Shown piece after piece: positions 34,962 through 44,171 of a stretch of DNA of 64,000 nt (the stretch's first letter is position 1; each line of letters starts with the position of its first letter). Source of the DNA: a bacterium (GTDB lineage Bacteria; Desulfobacterota; Deferrisomatia; Deferrisomatales; BM512); assembly GCA_004322275.1 (NCBI GenBank), contig SCTA01000003.1, forward strand, positions 1 through 64,000. Direction: 5' to 3'. The notes beneath the pieces are model-generated. The model saw nothing but the letters and a program-made list of their open reading frames with translations, did no database searches and had not been told where the DNA came from. Both the position numbers and the translations under genes were made by a program.

Positions 34962-36334
34962 TCGTAGATACCCACGCGCACCTCACCTACAAGGGGCTCG
35001 TGGAGGATGTAGACGGAGTGCTGAGACGGGGCAGGGAGGCGGGCGTCGGTGCTTTCATCACCGTCGGCGTGGACCTTCCCGATTCCCGGAAGGCGGTCGC
35101 CCTCGCCCAGAGGGAGAACGACGTCTGGGCCGTGGCCGGCGTCCACCCGCACGACACCGTAGCGATGACCGAGGCGACGCTGGACGACCTCTCAACCCTC
35201 GCGAAGAGTGAAAGGGTCGTTGGCTGGGGCGAGACCGGGCTGGATTTTTTCCGCGATCACTCGCCGCGCGAAACGCAGAAAAAGTGGTTCAGGGCGCAGG
35301 CTGCGCGGGCGCGTGAAATCGGACTTCCCCTCGTCGTACACGACAGGGAGGCGCACGCCGAGACTCTGGAAGTCTTGAAAGAGGAGGCCCGGCGGGGGCT
35401 TCGGGGGGTGTTGCACTGCTTTTCAGGGGGGGTAGACTTCGCCAGAGAGGTTCTGGCGCTGGGGTTTTACATCTCCATACCCGGCACCGTCACCTACCCC
35501 TCGAACGGGCTTCTCCGGGAGGTGGTGAAAAGCGTCCCCGTCGAGAAGCTCCTCCTCGAAACCGACTGCCCCTTTCTCTCGCCGCAGCCGCTCCGGGGAA
35601 AGAAAAACGAGCCCGCGAACATAATTCATACCGCCCGCAAGGTGGCCGAGCTGAAGGGGCTGACCCTTGAGGATGTTTCGCGGATCACGACGGCGGCCAG
35701 CCGGGAGCTTTTCGGAGTGGGAGAGGCGGCGGCCCCCGAGATAGCGTATCCGATACGGGATTCGCTCTATCTCAACATAACGGCCAGATGCACCAATGCC
35801 TGCGTCTTTTGCCCCAAGCACCGCTCGGCCACGGTAAAGGGCCACGATCTCACCCTCACCCGCGAGCCCTCGGTTGAAGAGGTTTTGCAGGCGGTGCAGG
35901 AGCGCGGGGGGCCGGGTAAGTGGGCGGAGATAGTCTTTTGCGGCTTCGGCGAGCCGCTCACGAGGCTCGACGAGGTGATTAAAATCTCTTGGGAGCTTAA
36001 AAAGCTCGGCGTGAGGAAGATACGGGTAAATACCGACGGCCTCGCCAACCTCTATCACGGCAGGGACGTGACAGGGGAGCTGGCGGGAGCCGTGGACGCC
36101 CTGAGCGTCAGCCTCAACGCCCCCGACGAGGAGCAGTACGAGAGGATATGCCGCCCGGCGCTAAGGGGCGCGTATCCTTCGCTTCTTGATTTTCTGAAAA
36201 AGAGCGCCGAAAAGATAAAGGACGTGACGGCGACCGCGGTCGCCCTGCCCGGAGTGGATATCGCGCTTTGCGCGAAAGTAGCTGCGAAAACGGGTGTGAA
36301 GTTCCGCGAGCGGCCCTACAACGAAGTAGGTTAG
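34958..36334 (+). CDS. TatD-family metal-dependent hydrolase fused to a radical SAM domain
   Basis: The 458-residue protein joins two enzymes. Residues 1 to about 258 are TatD: DTHAHL metal site, GVHPHD, GETGLDFF, LVVHDREA, HCFSGG and ETDCPFLSP. Residues of about 265-458 are a radical SAM domain: LYLNITARCTNACVFC with C-x3-C-x2-C, FCGFGEPLTRLDE, and SLNAPDEEQYERICRP. Separate TatD-associated radical SAM proteins are known, so the fusion is a natural but less usual form. Start is GTG 34958 overlapping the metG stop. The substrate of the radical SAM part is unknown. Confidence 0.9.
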   Translation: MIVDTHAHLTYKGLVEDVDGVLRRGREAGVGAFITVGVDLPDSRKAVALAQRENDVWAVAGVHPHDTVAMTEATLDDLSTLAKSERVVGWGETGLDFFRDHSPRETQKKWFRAQAARAREIGLPLVVHDREAHAETLEVLKEEARRGLRGVLHCFSGGVDFAREVLALGFYISIPGTVTYPSNGLLREVVKSVPVEKLLLETDCPFLSPQPLRGKKNEPANIIHTARKVAELKGLTLEDVSRITTAASRELFGVGEAAAPEIAYPIRDSLYLNITARCTNACVFCPKHRSATVKGHDLTLTREPSVEEVLQAVQERGGPGKWAEIVFCGFGEPLTRLDEVIKISWELKKLGVRKIRVNTDGLANLYHGRDVTGELAGAVDALSVSLNAPDEEQYERICRPALRGAYPSLLDFLKKSAEKIKDVTATAVALPGVDIALCAKVAAKTGVKFRERPYNEVG

Positions 36335-36479
36335 GAAGTTGTTTGAAAAACTGCTGCGAGCCCCATTTACTGCGTCGCGTGCTCGCTCTCCGCTCGCCGT
36401 ATTGCCGCATACTGTCTCGCGTCTCGCTCCGCGTCTCCTTGTAACCGGGGCTTCTCGCGACGTTTTATAAACAACTTCC
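36334..36479. mobile_element. MITE-like repeat, second subfamily
   Basis: 146 bp bounded by exact inverted repeats GGAAGTTGTTT (36334-36344) and AAACAACTTCC (36469-36479), extended inward by an imperfect match around GCGAG...GCCCC. The interior GTATTGCCGCATACTGTCTC resembles the core of the other family members. It starts at the stop codon of the TatD fusion gene. Confidence 0.75.
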
Positions 36480-36542
36480 GAAGTTTTTTCAGCGCCGGGA
36501 TTGAACAGACCAGTGCATCTCCCAATGGAGGATTCGACCAAA

Positions 36543-37013
36543 ATGGAAAGAACCCCGATTACCCGAGAAGGTTTTCAACGGCTTCGCGAGGAACTCGACA
36601 GGCTCAAGAGGGCGGAGCGTCCCTTTGTGATTCAGGAGATAAAGGAGGCCCGTTCCCACGGAGACCTCTCCGAGAATGCCGAGTACCATGCGGCCCGCGA
36701 AAAGCAGGGTATAATCGAGGCCAAGATACGCGACATCGAGACAAAGCTCGCGAGTTCCGAGATCGTCGACTACACGCCGGGGCCGAAGACCAAGGTCCTT
36801 TTCGGCTGCAGGGTCAAGCTCGAAGACCTCGACACCGGAGACGTCTCGGTATACCGGATAGTCGGCCCCTTCGAGGCCGATATCCACAAGGGGCTTTTGT
36901 CGGTGACCTCCCCCATAGCGCGTGCGCTGATCGGCAAGACTCTGGACGACGACATCGTGGTCAACGCGCCGGGGAACGTGAAGGAATATGAAATTCTTGA
37001 GATAGGGGACTAG
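36543..37013 (+). CDS. greA: Transcription elongation factor GreA
   Basis: The 156-residue protein rescues backtracked RNA polymerase. It has the N-terminal coiled coil with the tip acidic residues ([14 protein letters not shown]) and the C-terminal FKBP-like domain (ISSP-type [26 protein letters not shown]). The ATG at 36543 follows GGAGGATTCGACC; an upstream in-frame ATG would add unrelated residues. Confidence 0.97.
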   Translation: MERTPITREGFQRLREELDRLKRAERPFVIQEIKEARSHGDLSENAEYHAAREKQGIIEAKIRDIETKLASSEIVDYTPGPKTKVLFGCRVKLEDLDTGDVSVYRIVGPFEADIHKGLLSVTSPIARALIGKTLDDDIVVNAPGNVKEYEILEIGD

Positions 37014-37021
37014 GGATACGC

Positions 37022-37903
37022 ATGGCGACTGTCTTCAATACCGATTTTCCCGGACTAAAAATGGTCTCCAGGGGCAAGGTGCGCGACATCTACGACCTTG
37101 GCGAGAGCCTTTTGATAGTAACCACCGACAGGCTCTCCGCCTTCGACGTGATTTTGCCGACGCCGATTCCGGGAAAGGGCGAGGTGCTCAACAACCTCTC
37201 CCTCTTCTGGTTTCACAAGACCTCGGACATAATAAAAAACCACGTAATCACCGCCGACCCCGCGAAATACCCGGAAGAGGCGAGAAAGTACGCCGACATT
37301 CTGCGGGGCCGCTCGATGCTGGTGAAAAAGGCCAAAACCCTTCCCGTCGAGTGCATCGTCCGCGGCTACCTCTCGGGGTCGGGGTGGAAAGAATACGCTA
37401 AATCCGGCACAGTCTGCGGCATGCCTCTGCCCGCCGGGCTGAAAGAGTCCCAGCAGCTTCCCGAGCCGATCTTCACCCCCTCCACGAAGGCCGAAATCGG
37501 CCTCCACGACGAGAACATCACCTTCGAGAGGACCGTGGAGATTATCGGCAGGGAACTGGCCGAAAAGGTTCGCGACGCGGCCATCGCCGTCTACAAGCGC
37601 GGCGCCGAGTACGCCCTCTCGCGGGGAATAATCATCGCCGACACCAAGATGGAGTTCGGCCTTCTGGACGGCGAGCTGATACTTATAGACGAGGTCATGA
37701 CTCCCGACTCCTCCCGCTTCTGGCGCGCGGCTTCCTACAGGGTCGGCGAGGCGCAGGATTCCCTCGACAAACAGTACATACGCGATTATCTGGAGGGGCT
37801 CGACTGGGACAAGACCGATCCCGGCCCCGCGCTTCCCCCCGAGGTCGTCGCCGAGGCGTCACGGCGCTACGCGGAGATTCTCGATATCCTCATCTCACCC
37901 TGA
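37022..37903 (+). CDS. purC: Phosphoribosylaminoimidazole-succinocarboxamide synthase
   Basis: The 293-residue SAICAR synthetase of purine synthesis. Landmarks: the N-terminal [51 protein letters not shown], and the metal-binding [14 protein letters not shown]. The length fits the longer (yeast-like) class. It starts 8 bases after greA. Confidence 0.97.
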   Translation: MATVFNTDFPGLKMVSRGKVRDIYDLGESLLIVTTDRLSAFDVILPTPIPGKGEVLNNLSLFWFHKTSDIIKNHVITADPAKYPEEARKYADILRGRSMLVKKAKTLPVECIVRGYLSGSGWKEYAKSGTVCGMPLPAGLKESQQLPEPIFTPSTKAEIGLHDENITFERTVEIIGRELAEKVRDAAIAVYKRGAEYALSRGIIIADTKMEFGLLDGELILIDEVMTPDSSRFWRAASYRVGEAQDSLDKQYIRDYLEGLDWDKTDPGPALPPEVVAEASRRYAEILDILISP

Positions 37904-37917
37904 GACGGAGAAGGCAG

Positions 37918-38790
37918 ATGACTCATCTTTCGAGGGTGGTTGCTGCGGTCGATCTTTCCGAGATATCTCCGGCGGTCTTATCCACGGCGATAAGGATCGC
38001 CCGAAAGCTCGGCTGCGGAGTCCGGCTCCTTCACGTCTCGGAGAGCCTTCTGGGCGAAGAGGAGAAGGGGCCTTTGCTTCCCGCCCTCAAGAAGATGGTG
38101 GACGAGGCGCGTAGCGAGACCGAGCGTGATTTCGCGGCTCTGCTCTCCGGCGCTTCGGCGGAAGGAATAGACATCCACGGCTCCGTCGAGGAGGGGCAGG
38201 CGGCGCAGAAGATAATAGAGACGGCGAGGCGTTGCAGGGCTCCCTACATAGTCGTCGGCGGGCCCCATCCGGGCGGCGGCTCCGTCGCCGCTACCCTCGG
38301 CAGGGTGCTCAGAAGTTCGACCACGCCGGTTCTCATCGTGAGAAAACCCCCGAAGCACGGCTACCGCAAGGTGCTCCTCGGCGCGGACATCTCAGACGAG
38401 GCTCCGGCGGTCCTCGCGGCGGCCATGCAGAAAATCTGCGAGCCGGACGCGAACTACACCGTGCTCAACATAGTCTCCACCGGGCGCTTCCACCACCTCT
38501 TCACCAACATAGACAACCTCCTCGCCGAGAGGCGAAAGAAACTCGCCGAGTGGGCGGCCGCCCTCAACCTTCCCGGCGCGGCCGTGGCGGTATCGGCGGG
38601 CGACCCGAAAAAGAAGCTCCTCGAAGAGGCCCAGACCCTCGGCGCGGATCTGCTCGTCGTCAGCAGCCACGCCACCACCGAGCTGACCGAACTCTTTCTC
38701 GGCTCGGTGGCCAGATCAGCCGCCAACAAGGCTCCCTGCGACGTGTTGGTCTGCTCGCCTCGCGGGCAGAAAACCTCCGGACTGCCGTGA
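37918..38790 (+). CDS. Tandem universal stress protein (UspA-like)
   Basis: The 290-residue protein consists of two Usp domains (about 1-143 and 150-290). The first has VVAAVDLSEIS and VVGGPHPGGGS and the second VLLGADISDEAP and VVSSHATTELTELFLGSVA, close to the ATP-binding G-x2-G-x9-G(S/T) pattern. Tandem Usp proteins act in stress survival, usually cytosolic. It is followed by an acyltransferase gene with an overlapping GTGA junction. Confidence 0.9.
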   Translation: MTHLSRVVAAVDLSEISPAVLSTAIRIARKLGCGVRLLHVSESLLGEEEKGPLLPALKKMVDEARSETERDFAALLSGASAEGIDIHGSVEEGQAAQKIIETARRCRAPYIVVGGPHPGGGSVAATLGRVLRSSTTPVLIVRKPPKHGYRKVLLGADISDEAPAVLAAAMQKICEPDANYTVLNIVSTGRFHHLFTNIDNLLAERRKKLAEWAAALNLPGAAVAVSAGDPKKKLLEEAQTLGADLLVVSSHATTELTELFLGSVARSAANKAPCDVLVCSPRGQKTSGLP

Positions 38791-39515
38791 TCTTCCTCCG
38801 GGGGCTCCGGTGGGCGGCGGGGTTAACGGCGCTCGTCGCTCTTTTGCCCCTGGTAGCCCTCTTTACCGCCCTCGGCGGACGCCATTTCGCCACCCGCAAC
38901 TGGTGCGCCCTCGCCCTTCGGATTTTCCGGATACGGGTGCGAGTCAGGGGCGAAATCCCCGCCCCCGGCTCCTTCGTAGCAATGAACCACCTCAGTTACT
39001 TCGACCCCATCGTGGCGGGCTCAGTCCTTCCGGGCAGATTTATAGCCAAGGAGGAGGTCTCCCGCTGGCTGCTCGCGGGGCTTGTCGCCCGTACGGGAAG
39101 AGTCGTCTTCATAGACCGCACCTCGGCTCGCCGCTCGCAGCAGACTCTCATGAAGGTCGCCGGTATACTGGCCGGGAAAGAGAGCGCTCTGGTCTTCGCC
39201 GAGGGGGGAATACGCGGCGACGGAGATAAGATTGCGCCCTTCCTGCCCATGCTCTTCGAGGCGGTGGTCAGAGCCCAAGGTCCGGTGGTTCCGCTGGCGA
39301 TAAAATACCTCAGGCCCGCCGATCCCTCGGTCTGGCGCTGGGGCGAGGGGTCGATGTTCGAGCACCTCCTTAAAAAGGTCCTCGGCGCGGGAGAGATTTT
39401 AGTGGAGCTTCGCTTCGGCGACCCCATAGTCCCCGGCAGGGAGCAAAACCGCAAGGAACTGGCGTTCCTGGCCCACAAGGCAGTGAGCGAACTCTACAGC
39501 GGGGCGGCGGAATGA
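38787..39515 (+). CDS. 1-acyl-sn-glycerol-3-phosphate acyltransferase-like (PlsC family)
   Basis: The 242-residue membrane protein starts at GTG 38787 overlapping the Usp stop. It has an N-terminal hydrophobic segment (LTALVALLPLVALFTAL), the HX4D catalytic motif as NHLSYFD, and the later block FAEGGIRGDG in the place of FPEGTRS. The altered EGGI motif suggests a substrate other than the usual lysophosphatidate. It overlaps the acyl-AMP ligase gene (ATGA), so the two probably cooperate in moving an acyl chain. Confidence 0.87.
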   Translation: MIFLRGLRWAAGLTALVALLPLVALFTALGGRHFATRNWCALALRIFRIRVRVRGEIPAPGSFVAMNHLSYFDPIVAGSVLPGRFIAKEEVSRWLLAGLVARTGRVVFIDRTSARRSQQTLMKVAGILAGKESALVFAEGGIRGDGDKIAPFLPMLFEAVVRAQGPVVPLAIKYLRPADPSVWRWGEGSMFEHLLKKVLGAGEILVELRFGDPIVPGREQNRKELAFLAHKAVSELYSGAAE

Positions 39516-41269
39516 AGACCGCGGCGGGTGGTCCGGCAGGAGCGAAAACCCTGGCCGACGTGCTCACAATGAGGGCGAACCTCTCAGGGGACAAGCGCTG
39601 GCTCACCCTCTACGAGAAGGACAGCGCCAGAGAGTCCTTCACCTTCGGCGAATTCTACGAAAAGGCCGCGCGCGCGGCGGGTTCCCTTGCCGGGAGGGGA
39701 ATTCTTCACGGAGACCGGGTTTTAATAATCCTTCCCACCTCCATCGGCTTTTTCGAGACCTTCTTCGGCGCTCTTCTGCTTGGAGCCGTCCCGGTTCCCC
39801 TCTACCCGCCGGTCAGGCTCAACCTCCTCGGCGATTACGAGGAGAATCTGAAAAAGCTCGCGGCGGTGACGAGGGCCAAAATCCTTGTCACCGAAGAGTT
39901 GATGCTGCCCATCGCCCGTGGCCCCGTCGAGGCGGGCGGGACGCTGATTCTGGCCTCGCCGGAGGAGCTTCGGAAAGGACCCCCCTTTATCCCGTCAGCC
40001 TTCGACGGTTCCTCGCTGGGTCTTTTGCAGTTCACCTCCGGCTCCACGGGGGTCCAGAAGGGTGTCGCCCTCACCCACTCTAACCTTCTCGCCAACATCC
40101 GCGCCGTAGGCTCGGTCCTCGGCCTCGGCGAAGAGGACGCGGGGGTAAGCTGGCTTCCCCTCTATCACGACATGGGACTCATAGGGATGGCGATAGCCCC
40201 CCTCTACTGGGGGCTTCCCCTCTACTGCGCCTCTCCGATGGATTTCCTGCGCCGTCCGGCGAGGTGGCTGCGGATGATCTTTGAAAACCGCGCCACGGTG
40301 ACCGCCGCTCCCAACTTCGCCTACAGCCTCGCCGCGAGAAAGGTGCGCGACTCCGAAATCGAGGGGATCGACCTCTCCTCCCTGCGCGTAGCCCTTTGCG
40401 GCGCGGAGCCCATAAACCCCGAAACGGTGCGCGCCTTTACCGGCAGATTCAAGGATTACGGGCTTTCCCCAAAGTCCTTCCTGCCCGCCTACGGGCTTGC
40501 GGAAAACACCCTGGCGGTGACCTTCTCCGGCCCCGGCGAGGGAGCCGGAATCCTCGGCTTCGACCGCGCCCTGCTCGACGGGGAGGGGAGGGCGGTCAAA
40601 GCCGCCGAAGGAACTCTGGCGAGGGTTCTGGTCTCGGTGGGCAAGCCCCTTCCCACGGTTGAGGTGAGCATAGTGAACGAGTTGGGAGAAGCTCTGCCGG
40701 AAGGGAGGAGGGGCGAGATTTGTGTAAAAGGCCCCTCGGTGATGGCGGGGTACTTTGAAAACCCCGAAGCTACCGGGAAAGCCCTTGCGGGAGGCAGGCT
40801 CCACACCGGAGACCTGGGCTTTGTCCTCGGCGGCGACCTCTACATCTGCGGGCGGCTGAAGGATCTGGTCATAAGGGCGGGAAGGAACTACTTCGCCGAG
40901 GACCTCGAAGCCGCAGCAGCCGTTGAGGGTCTCCGGCCGGGAGGGGTGGCTGTCTTTTCGACCAGGGAAACGAAAAGGGGCGTCGAGGAGATTGTGGTTG
41001 TCGCCGAAACCGCCCGTCCCCGCGAGGGAATGGAGGAGGAGATAAGAACATCCATCGTAAACGCCACCGGCTGCCGCCCCGACAGGGTCGTCCTCGTCGC
41101 CCCCCATACGATTCCAAAAACCTCCTCCGGAAAGATTCAGCGCTTCATGCTGAAGAACTGGTACGAGGAAGGAAAGCTCGCCGGGCGCGAGGGAAAGCGG
41201 GGGAACCTGCCCTTTGCGAGCTACCTCCTTGCCGCTCTGAAGGATTTCTTTTCGCGCATCAAGGGATAA
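39512..41269 (+). CDS. Fatty-acyl-AMP ligase (FAAL) family enzyme
   Basis: The 585-residue AMP-forming enzyme has LQFTSGSTGVQKGV (P-loop), LPLYHDMGLIG (a FAAL hallmark), YGLAENTLAV, and the GDLGF...RLKDLVIRAGRNYF hinge and C-terminal lysine region (PKTSSGKIQR). FAALs activate fatty acids to acyl-AMP and load them on an acyl carrier protein or PKS. No carrier protein gene is adjacent. The upstream PlsC-like gene may use the activated acyl group (inference). Its stop is 66 bases before the next gene. Confidence 0.87.
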   Translation: MKTAAGGPAGAKTLADVLTMRANLSGDKRWLTLYEKDSARESFTFGEFYEKAARAAGSLAGRGILHGDRVLIILPTSIGFFETFFGALLLGAVPVPLYPPVRLNLLGDYEENLKKLAAVTRAKILVTEELMLPIARGPVEAGGTLILASPEELRKGPPFIPSAFDGSSLGLLQFTSGSTGVQKGVALTHSNLLANIRAVGSVLGLGEEDAGVSWLPLYHDMGLIGMAIAPLYWGLPLYCASPMDFLRRPARWLRMIFENRATVTAAPNFAYSLAARKVRDSEIEGIDLSSLRVALCGAEPINPETVRAFTGRFKDYGLSPKSFLPAYGLAENTLAVTFSGPGEGAGILGFDRALLDGEGRAVKAAEGTLARVLVSVGKPLPTVEVSIVNELGEALPEGRRGEICVKGPSVMAGYFENPEATGKALAGGRLHTGDLGFVLGGDLYICGRLKDLVIRAGRNYFAEDLEAAAAVEGLRPGGVAVFSTRETKRGVEEIVVVAETARPREGMEEEIRTSIVNATGCRPDRVVLVAPHTIPKTSSGKIQRFMLKNWYEEGKLAGREGKRGNLPFASYLLAALKDFFSRIKG

Positions 41270-41334
41270 AGGGATAATCATCGTTGCACGCTTTTTGATT
41301 GCGCAATATTTCACCTGTGTCATAATCACTGCCT

Positions 41335-41967
41335 ATGAGCAGGACGTTTTTTCTTTATGTATTCCTTTTTCTGTTCCTGGCGTGCTTTTTTTCCTCCGCC
41401 GCTTCGGCCGGAGAAAAAGACAAAGCTCCCTTCCACGATTTTATCTTTACGGACCCCGACTCCTATCAGTCCCTCGTAGATCCCGAACACCCGGAAATCG
41501 TCAAGAAGGTCAAGGAATTCAAGACGATCGAGGAGGCGTATCTCTTCGTCAGGGACAAAGTGGATTACGCCGGGCACATTCCGGCGTCAAACCCCGGAAC
41601 GGCGCTCAGGGACGGAGAGGCGAGCTGCCTCGGCAAGGCGGCGCTTCTGGCGAGCATCTACCGCTGCATGGGGATACCGGCGGAAAAGATAAGAATCGTG
41701 ACAGGGATAGTGATGAGTCCCGAGGGCCCCACCGACCATGTCTGGATCGACTTTGAACACCAGGGAGTCTGCCTGCAGCAGGACCCCTCCGGCCTTCTCG
41801 GGAGCTTCGCCTTCGGGGAGTTCTGCGGCAACGGTTTCGTCGACAACTTCGTAATAAAAGAGATTTTCTGCTTTAACGACGAGGATTTCGGCATTCTCTC
41901 GCAGATTAACCGGATCCGGCATTCGATACCGGCGCCTATGAGGCAGCAGATGATCGAGTCTAAGTAG
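41335..41967 (+). CDS. Exported transglutaminase-like protein
   Basis: The 210-residue protein has a signal peptide (about 1-25: FFLYVFLFLFLACFFSSAASA). A transglutaminase-like core follows: a cysteine in GEASCLGKAALLASIYRC, a histidine in DHVWIDF and an aspartate in QQDPSG. These could form the Cys-His-Asp triad. Such proteins cleave or link peptides in the envelope; the target is unknown. A MITE-like repeat follows the stop codon. Confidence 0.8.
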   Translation: MSRTFFLYVFLFLFLACFFSSAASAGEKDKAPFHDFIFTDPDSYQSLVDPEHPEIVKKVKEFKTIEEAYLFVRDKVDYAGHIPASNPGTALRDGEASCLGKAALLASIYRCMGIPAEKIRIVTGIVMSPEGPTDHVWIDFEHQGVCLQQDPSGLLGSFAFGEFCGNGFVDNFVIKEIFCFNDEDFGILSQINRIRHSIPAPMRQQMIESK

Positions 41968-41972
41968 CCCTC

Positions 41973-42094
41973 CGGCTTCCTATTTCGCCGAAGGACCGCG
42001 TCGTTTCTCGGGCGCGGGTCTTGGCGTATTAACGATACTGCCTTCGACCGCGCGCCCTGCGGACTCCTTGCCCTTCGCCGAAATAGTTTGCCGG
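41973..42094 (+). mobile_element. MITE-like repeat after the transglutaminase-like gene
   Basis: 122 bp, nearly identical inside to 27215-27334 (the segment from CGTCGTTTCTCGGGCGCGGG through CTTCGCCGAAATAGTT). Ends CGGCTTCCTATTTCGCCGAA and, inverted, CGGCAAACTATTTCGGCGAA. Confidence 0.85.
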
Positions 42095-42149
42095 AAGTTT
42101 AGGTGCGGTTTTCTCCAGTGGCCTTAAGCCCCTTGAGAGGCTGCACAAA

Positions 42150-42169
42150 AACGTCGCGAGAAGCCCCGG
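42150..42169. repeat. Fragment of the second MITE-like subfamily
   Basis: AACGTCGCGAGAAGCCCCGG is the reverse complement of the inner right end of the element at 36334-36479. A shorter piece (CTTCTCGCGACGTTTT) also occurs at 27377-27392. Confidence 0.5.
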
Positions 42170-42258
42170 CGACAAAATCCTGTGCCGTTAATAAACCAGT
42201 CTTAAATTTGTCCTTCGTCTTTAAATATCAAACGGAAGCCACTGACCGCACAGGACAC

Positions 42259-43635
42259 CTAGAGCAATGTCCCCCTCAGCAGCAGCATCGCCGAGCCGAA
42301 ATAAATAATCAACCCCGTCACGTCAACCAGCGTCGCCACGAAGGGGGCCGAAGCGCTCGCCGGGTCCATGCCGAATCTTCTAAGGACGAAGGGAAGGAGC
42401 GACCCCGCGAGGGTCCCGAAGGTGACTACGCCGATAAGGCTTGTCATAACCGTGAGGGCTATCAGCATGTAATGCTCGCCGTACATGGGATAGATCGACT
42501 GCCAGATTACCACACGGGAAAAACCTATCACGCCCAGAAGACCTCCAAGCACGAAACCCACCGAAAGCTCGCGCCAGAAGACCTTCCACCAGTCCCGCAG
42601 GGTGACCTCTCCAAGCGCCATCGCGCGTATGACGAGGGTTGAGGCCTGCGAGCCGGCGTTGCCTCCGCTCGATATGATGAGGGGCACGAAAAGGGCGAGG
42701 ACCACCGCCTTCGCTATTTCGCCCTCGAAATAGCCCATAGCCGTGGCCGTGAGCATTTCGCCGACGAAGAGGGTCGCGAGCCAGCCGGCCCGTTTCGAGA
42801 ACATCCTTTTGAAGGTGGTGTTCAGGTAGGGATCGTCGAGGGCCATCATGCCGCCGGCCTTCTGCATGTCCTCGGTCGCCTCGTCCTGCACGACGTCGAC
42901 TATGTCGTCGACGGTGATTATGCCGACGATCCGCCCGTCGTCGTCCACGACCGGTATTGCGAGAAGGTCGTACTTGCCGATGGTGATGGCCACCTGCTCC
43001 TTGTCGTCGGAGAGGCGGACCGAAATGGGGTTCGGCACCATCAGTTCTTCGACCTTCGTTTCCGGGCGCGCCAGAATCAGGTCTTTGAGAGAGGTGGAGC
43101 CGATGAGTTCTCTGTCCTGGCCGAGGACGTAGGCGTAATAGATGGTCTCCCGGTCGGGAGCCTCTCTCCGGATCGAATCTATAGCCTCGCGCGCGGTCTG
43201 GTTCGGGAGGAGGGTGACGTAGTCGGTGGTCATGACAGCCCCGGCTGTCCCCTCGGCGTATCCCGAAAGCCTTCTTATGTCCTCGCGCTCGGCCCACGCC
43301 AGTGCGGGCCAGAGGGCTTCGAGAGTCTCTTCCTTCAGCTTTTTCACGAGGTCGGCGCGCTCGTCAGGACTCATGTTGGTGACGAGTTCGGCAAGCTGGT
43401 CGCGCCGCATGGAGTGGGCAAGATTGACCTGCACGGGGACTTCCAGATAGGAGAAAACCTCGCCGCGCTGAAGCGGAGGAAGGCACTGGAGGAAGGAGGC
43501 GAGGTCCGGCGCGTTCATGGGGCCGACGAATTCGGCCAGCATCGCGGGGTGAAAATCCTCGGCGAACTCCTGGATTACCTTCTTGTCACCGCGCGCGAGA
43601 TGAAAGCGGATTTCCTGGATGAGAATTGGATTCAT
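42259..43635 (-). CDS. mgtE: Magnesium transporter MgtE
   Basis: The 458-residue protein has the MgtE layout: cytoplasmic N domain (about 1-130, DLASFLQCLPPLQRGEVF), two CBS domains (about 130-255, including DDDGRIVGIITVDDIVDV), then five transmembrane helices from about 280. The pore helix motif GGNAGSQASTLVIRA is present. It imports Mg2+ (or Co2+), gated by cytosolic Mg2+ through the N and CBS domains. The upstream 328 bases show no recognisable Mg2+ riboswitch to me. Confidence 0.96.
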   Translation of the reverse strand: MNPILIQEIRFHLARGDKKVIQEFAEDFHPAMLAEFVGPMNAPDLASFLQCLPPLQRGEVFSYLEVPVQVNLAHSMRRDQLAELVTNMSPDERADLVKKLKEETLEALWPALAWAEREDIRRLSGYAEGTAGAVMTTDYVTLLPNQTAREAIDSIRREAPDRETIYYAYVLGQDRELIGSTSLKDLILARPETKVEELMVPNPISVRLSDDKEQVAITIGKYDLLAIPVVDDDGRIVGIITVDDIVDVVQDEATEDMQKAGGMMALDDPYLNTTFKRMFSKRAGWLATLFVGEMLTATAMGYFEGEIAKAVVLALFVPLIISSGGNAGSQASTLVIRAMALGEVTLRDWWKVFWRELSVGFVLGGLLGVIGFSRVVIWQSIYPMYGEHYMLIALTVMTSLIGVVTFGTLAGSLLPFVLRRFGMDPASASAPFVATLVDVTGLIIYFGSAMLLLRGTLL

Positions 43636-43963
43636 CGGCGTCTTTCGGTTTTACACGCTCCGAAAACGCCGTGAGAGGGGTGTTTTGACCTCGGGAGGGG
43701 TTTTTAGAGCGCGGTTATGTCGGAAAACTTTCTAGGGTGACTACTGGAATCGTCCATGGAAAAACTTTTTCTCCTTGATGAGTCAGGGCTTAAAGCGGGC
43801 CGTCGCCCGTTAGCGGGGCAGATATTAAACCTATAAAATATTATGCGCAAGAGCACAATTTTTGAAATCCGCGCCCTGAAATTTTTGTGGCTGGCCGGAA
43901 ACGGATGAGTTACCGTAAAATCCGAAAAAACTGTTACATTCATAGGACACCGGGAGGTTCCTG
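43636..43963. other. Divergent intergenic region between mgtE and a small lipoprotein gene
   Basis: Contains no coding frame I trust. It is AT-richer in its right half and should hold promoters for both directions. I see no M-box or other riboswitch consensus. Confidence 0.5.
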
Positions 43964-44101
43964 ATGTTTAAAAAGGCGATTGCCCTGTTGCTGACCGTCC
44001 TCGCGCTTGCGTTTTTCGCCGGATGCCGGAAAGGCCCGGCTGAAAAGGCGGGCGAAAAGATCGATAAGGCGATGGAAGACCTGAAGGACAAATTCAAATA
44101 A
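43964..44101 (+). CDS. Very small lipoprotein (45 residues)
   Basis: MFKKAIALLLTVLALAFFAG is followed by the lipobox cysteine (FFAGC) and a 24-residue charged helix (EKAGEKIDKAMEDLKDKFK). The ribosome-binding site GGGAGG lies 8 bases upstream. The next gene encodes a longer lipoprotein of the same design (lipobox plus amphipathic charged helix), which supports a real gene. Function unknown; entericidin- or Lpp-like envelope peptides have similar form. Confidence 0.72.
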   Translation: MFKKAIALLLTVLALAFFAGCRKGPAEKAGEKIDKAMEDLKDKFK

Positions 44102-44171
44102 TCCGCTTCCTTCTTTTGCGTTGAAGGACGGGTCAAACAGCATTCACCCTTTACCGCGCCGGAGGGCTGTC

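Noticed and set aside
43636-43963. Magnesium riboswitch upstream of mgtE
   Set aside because: No M-box-like conserved sequence could be recognised on the minus strand of this region.
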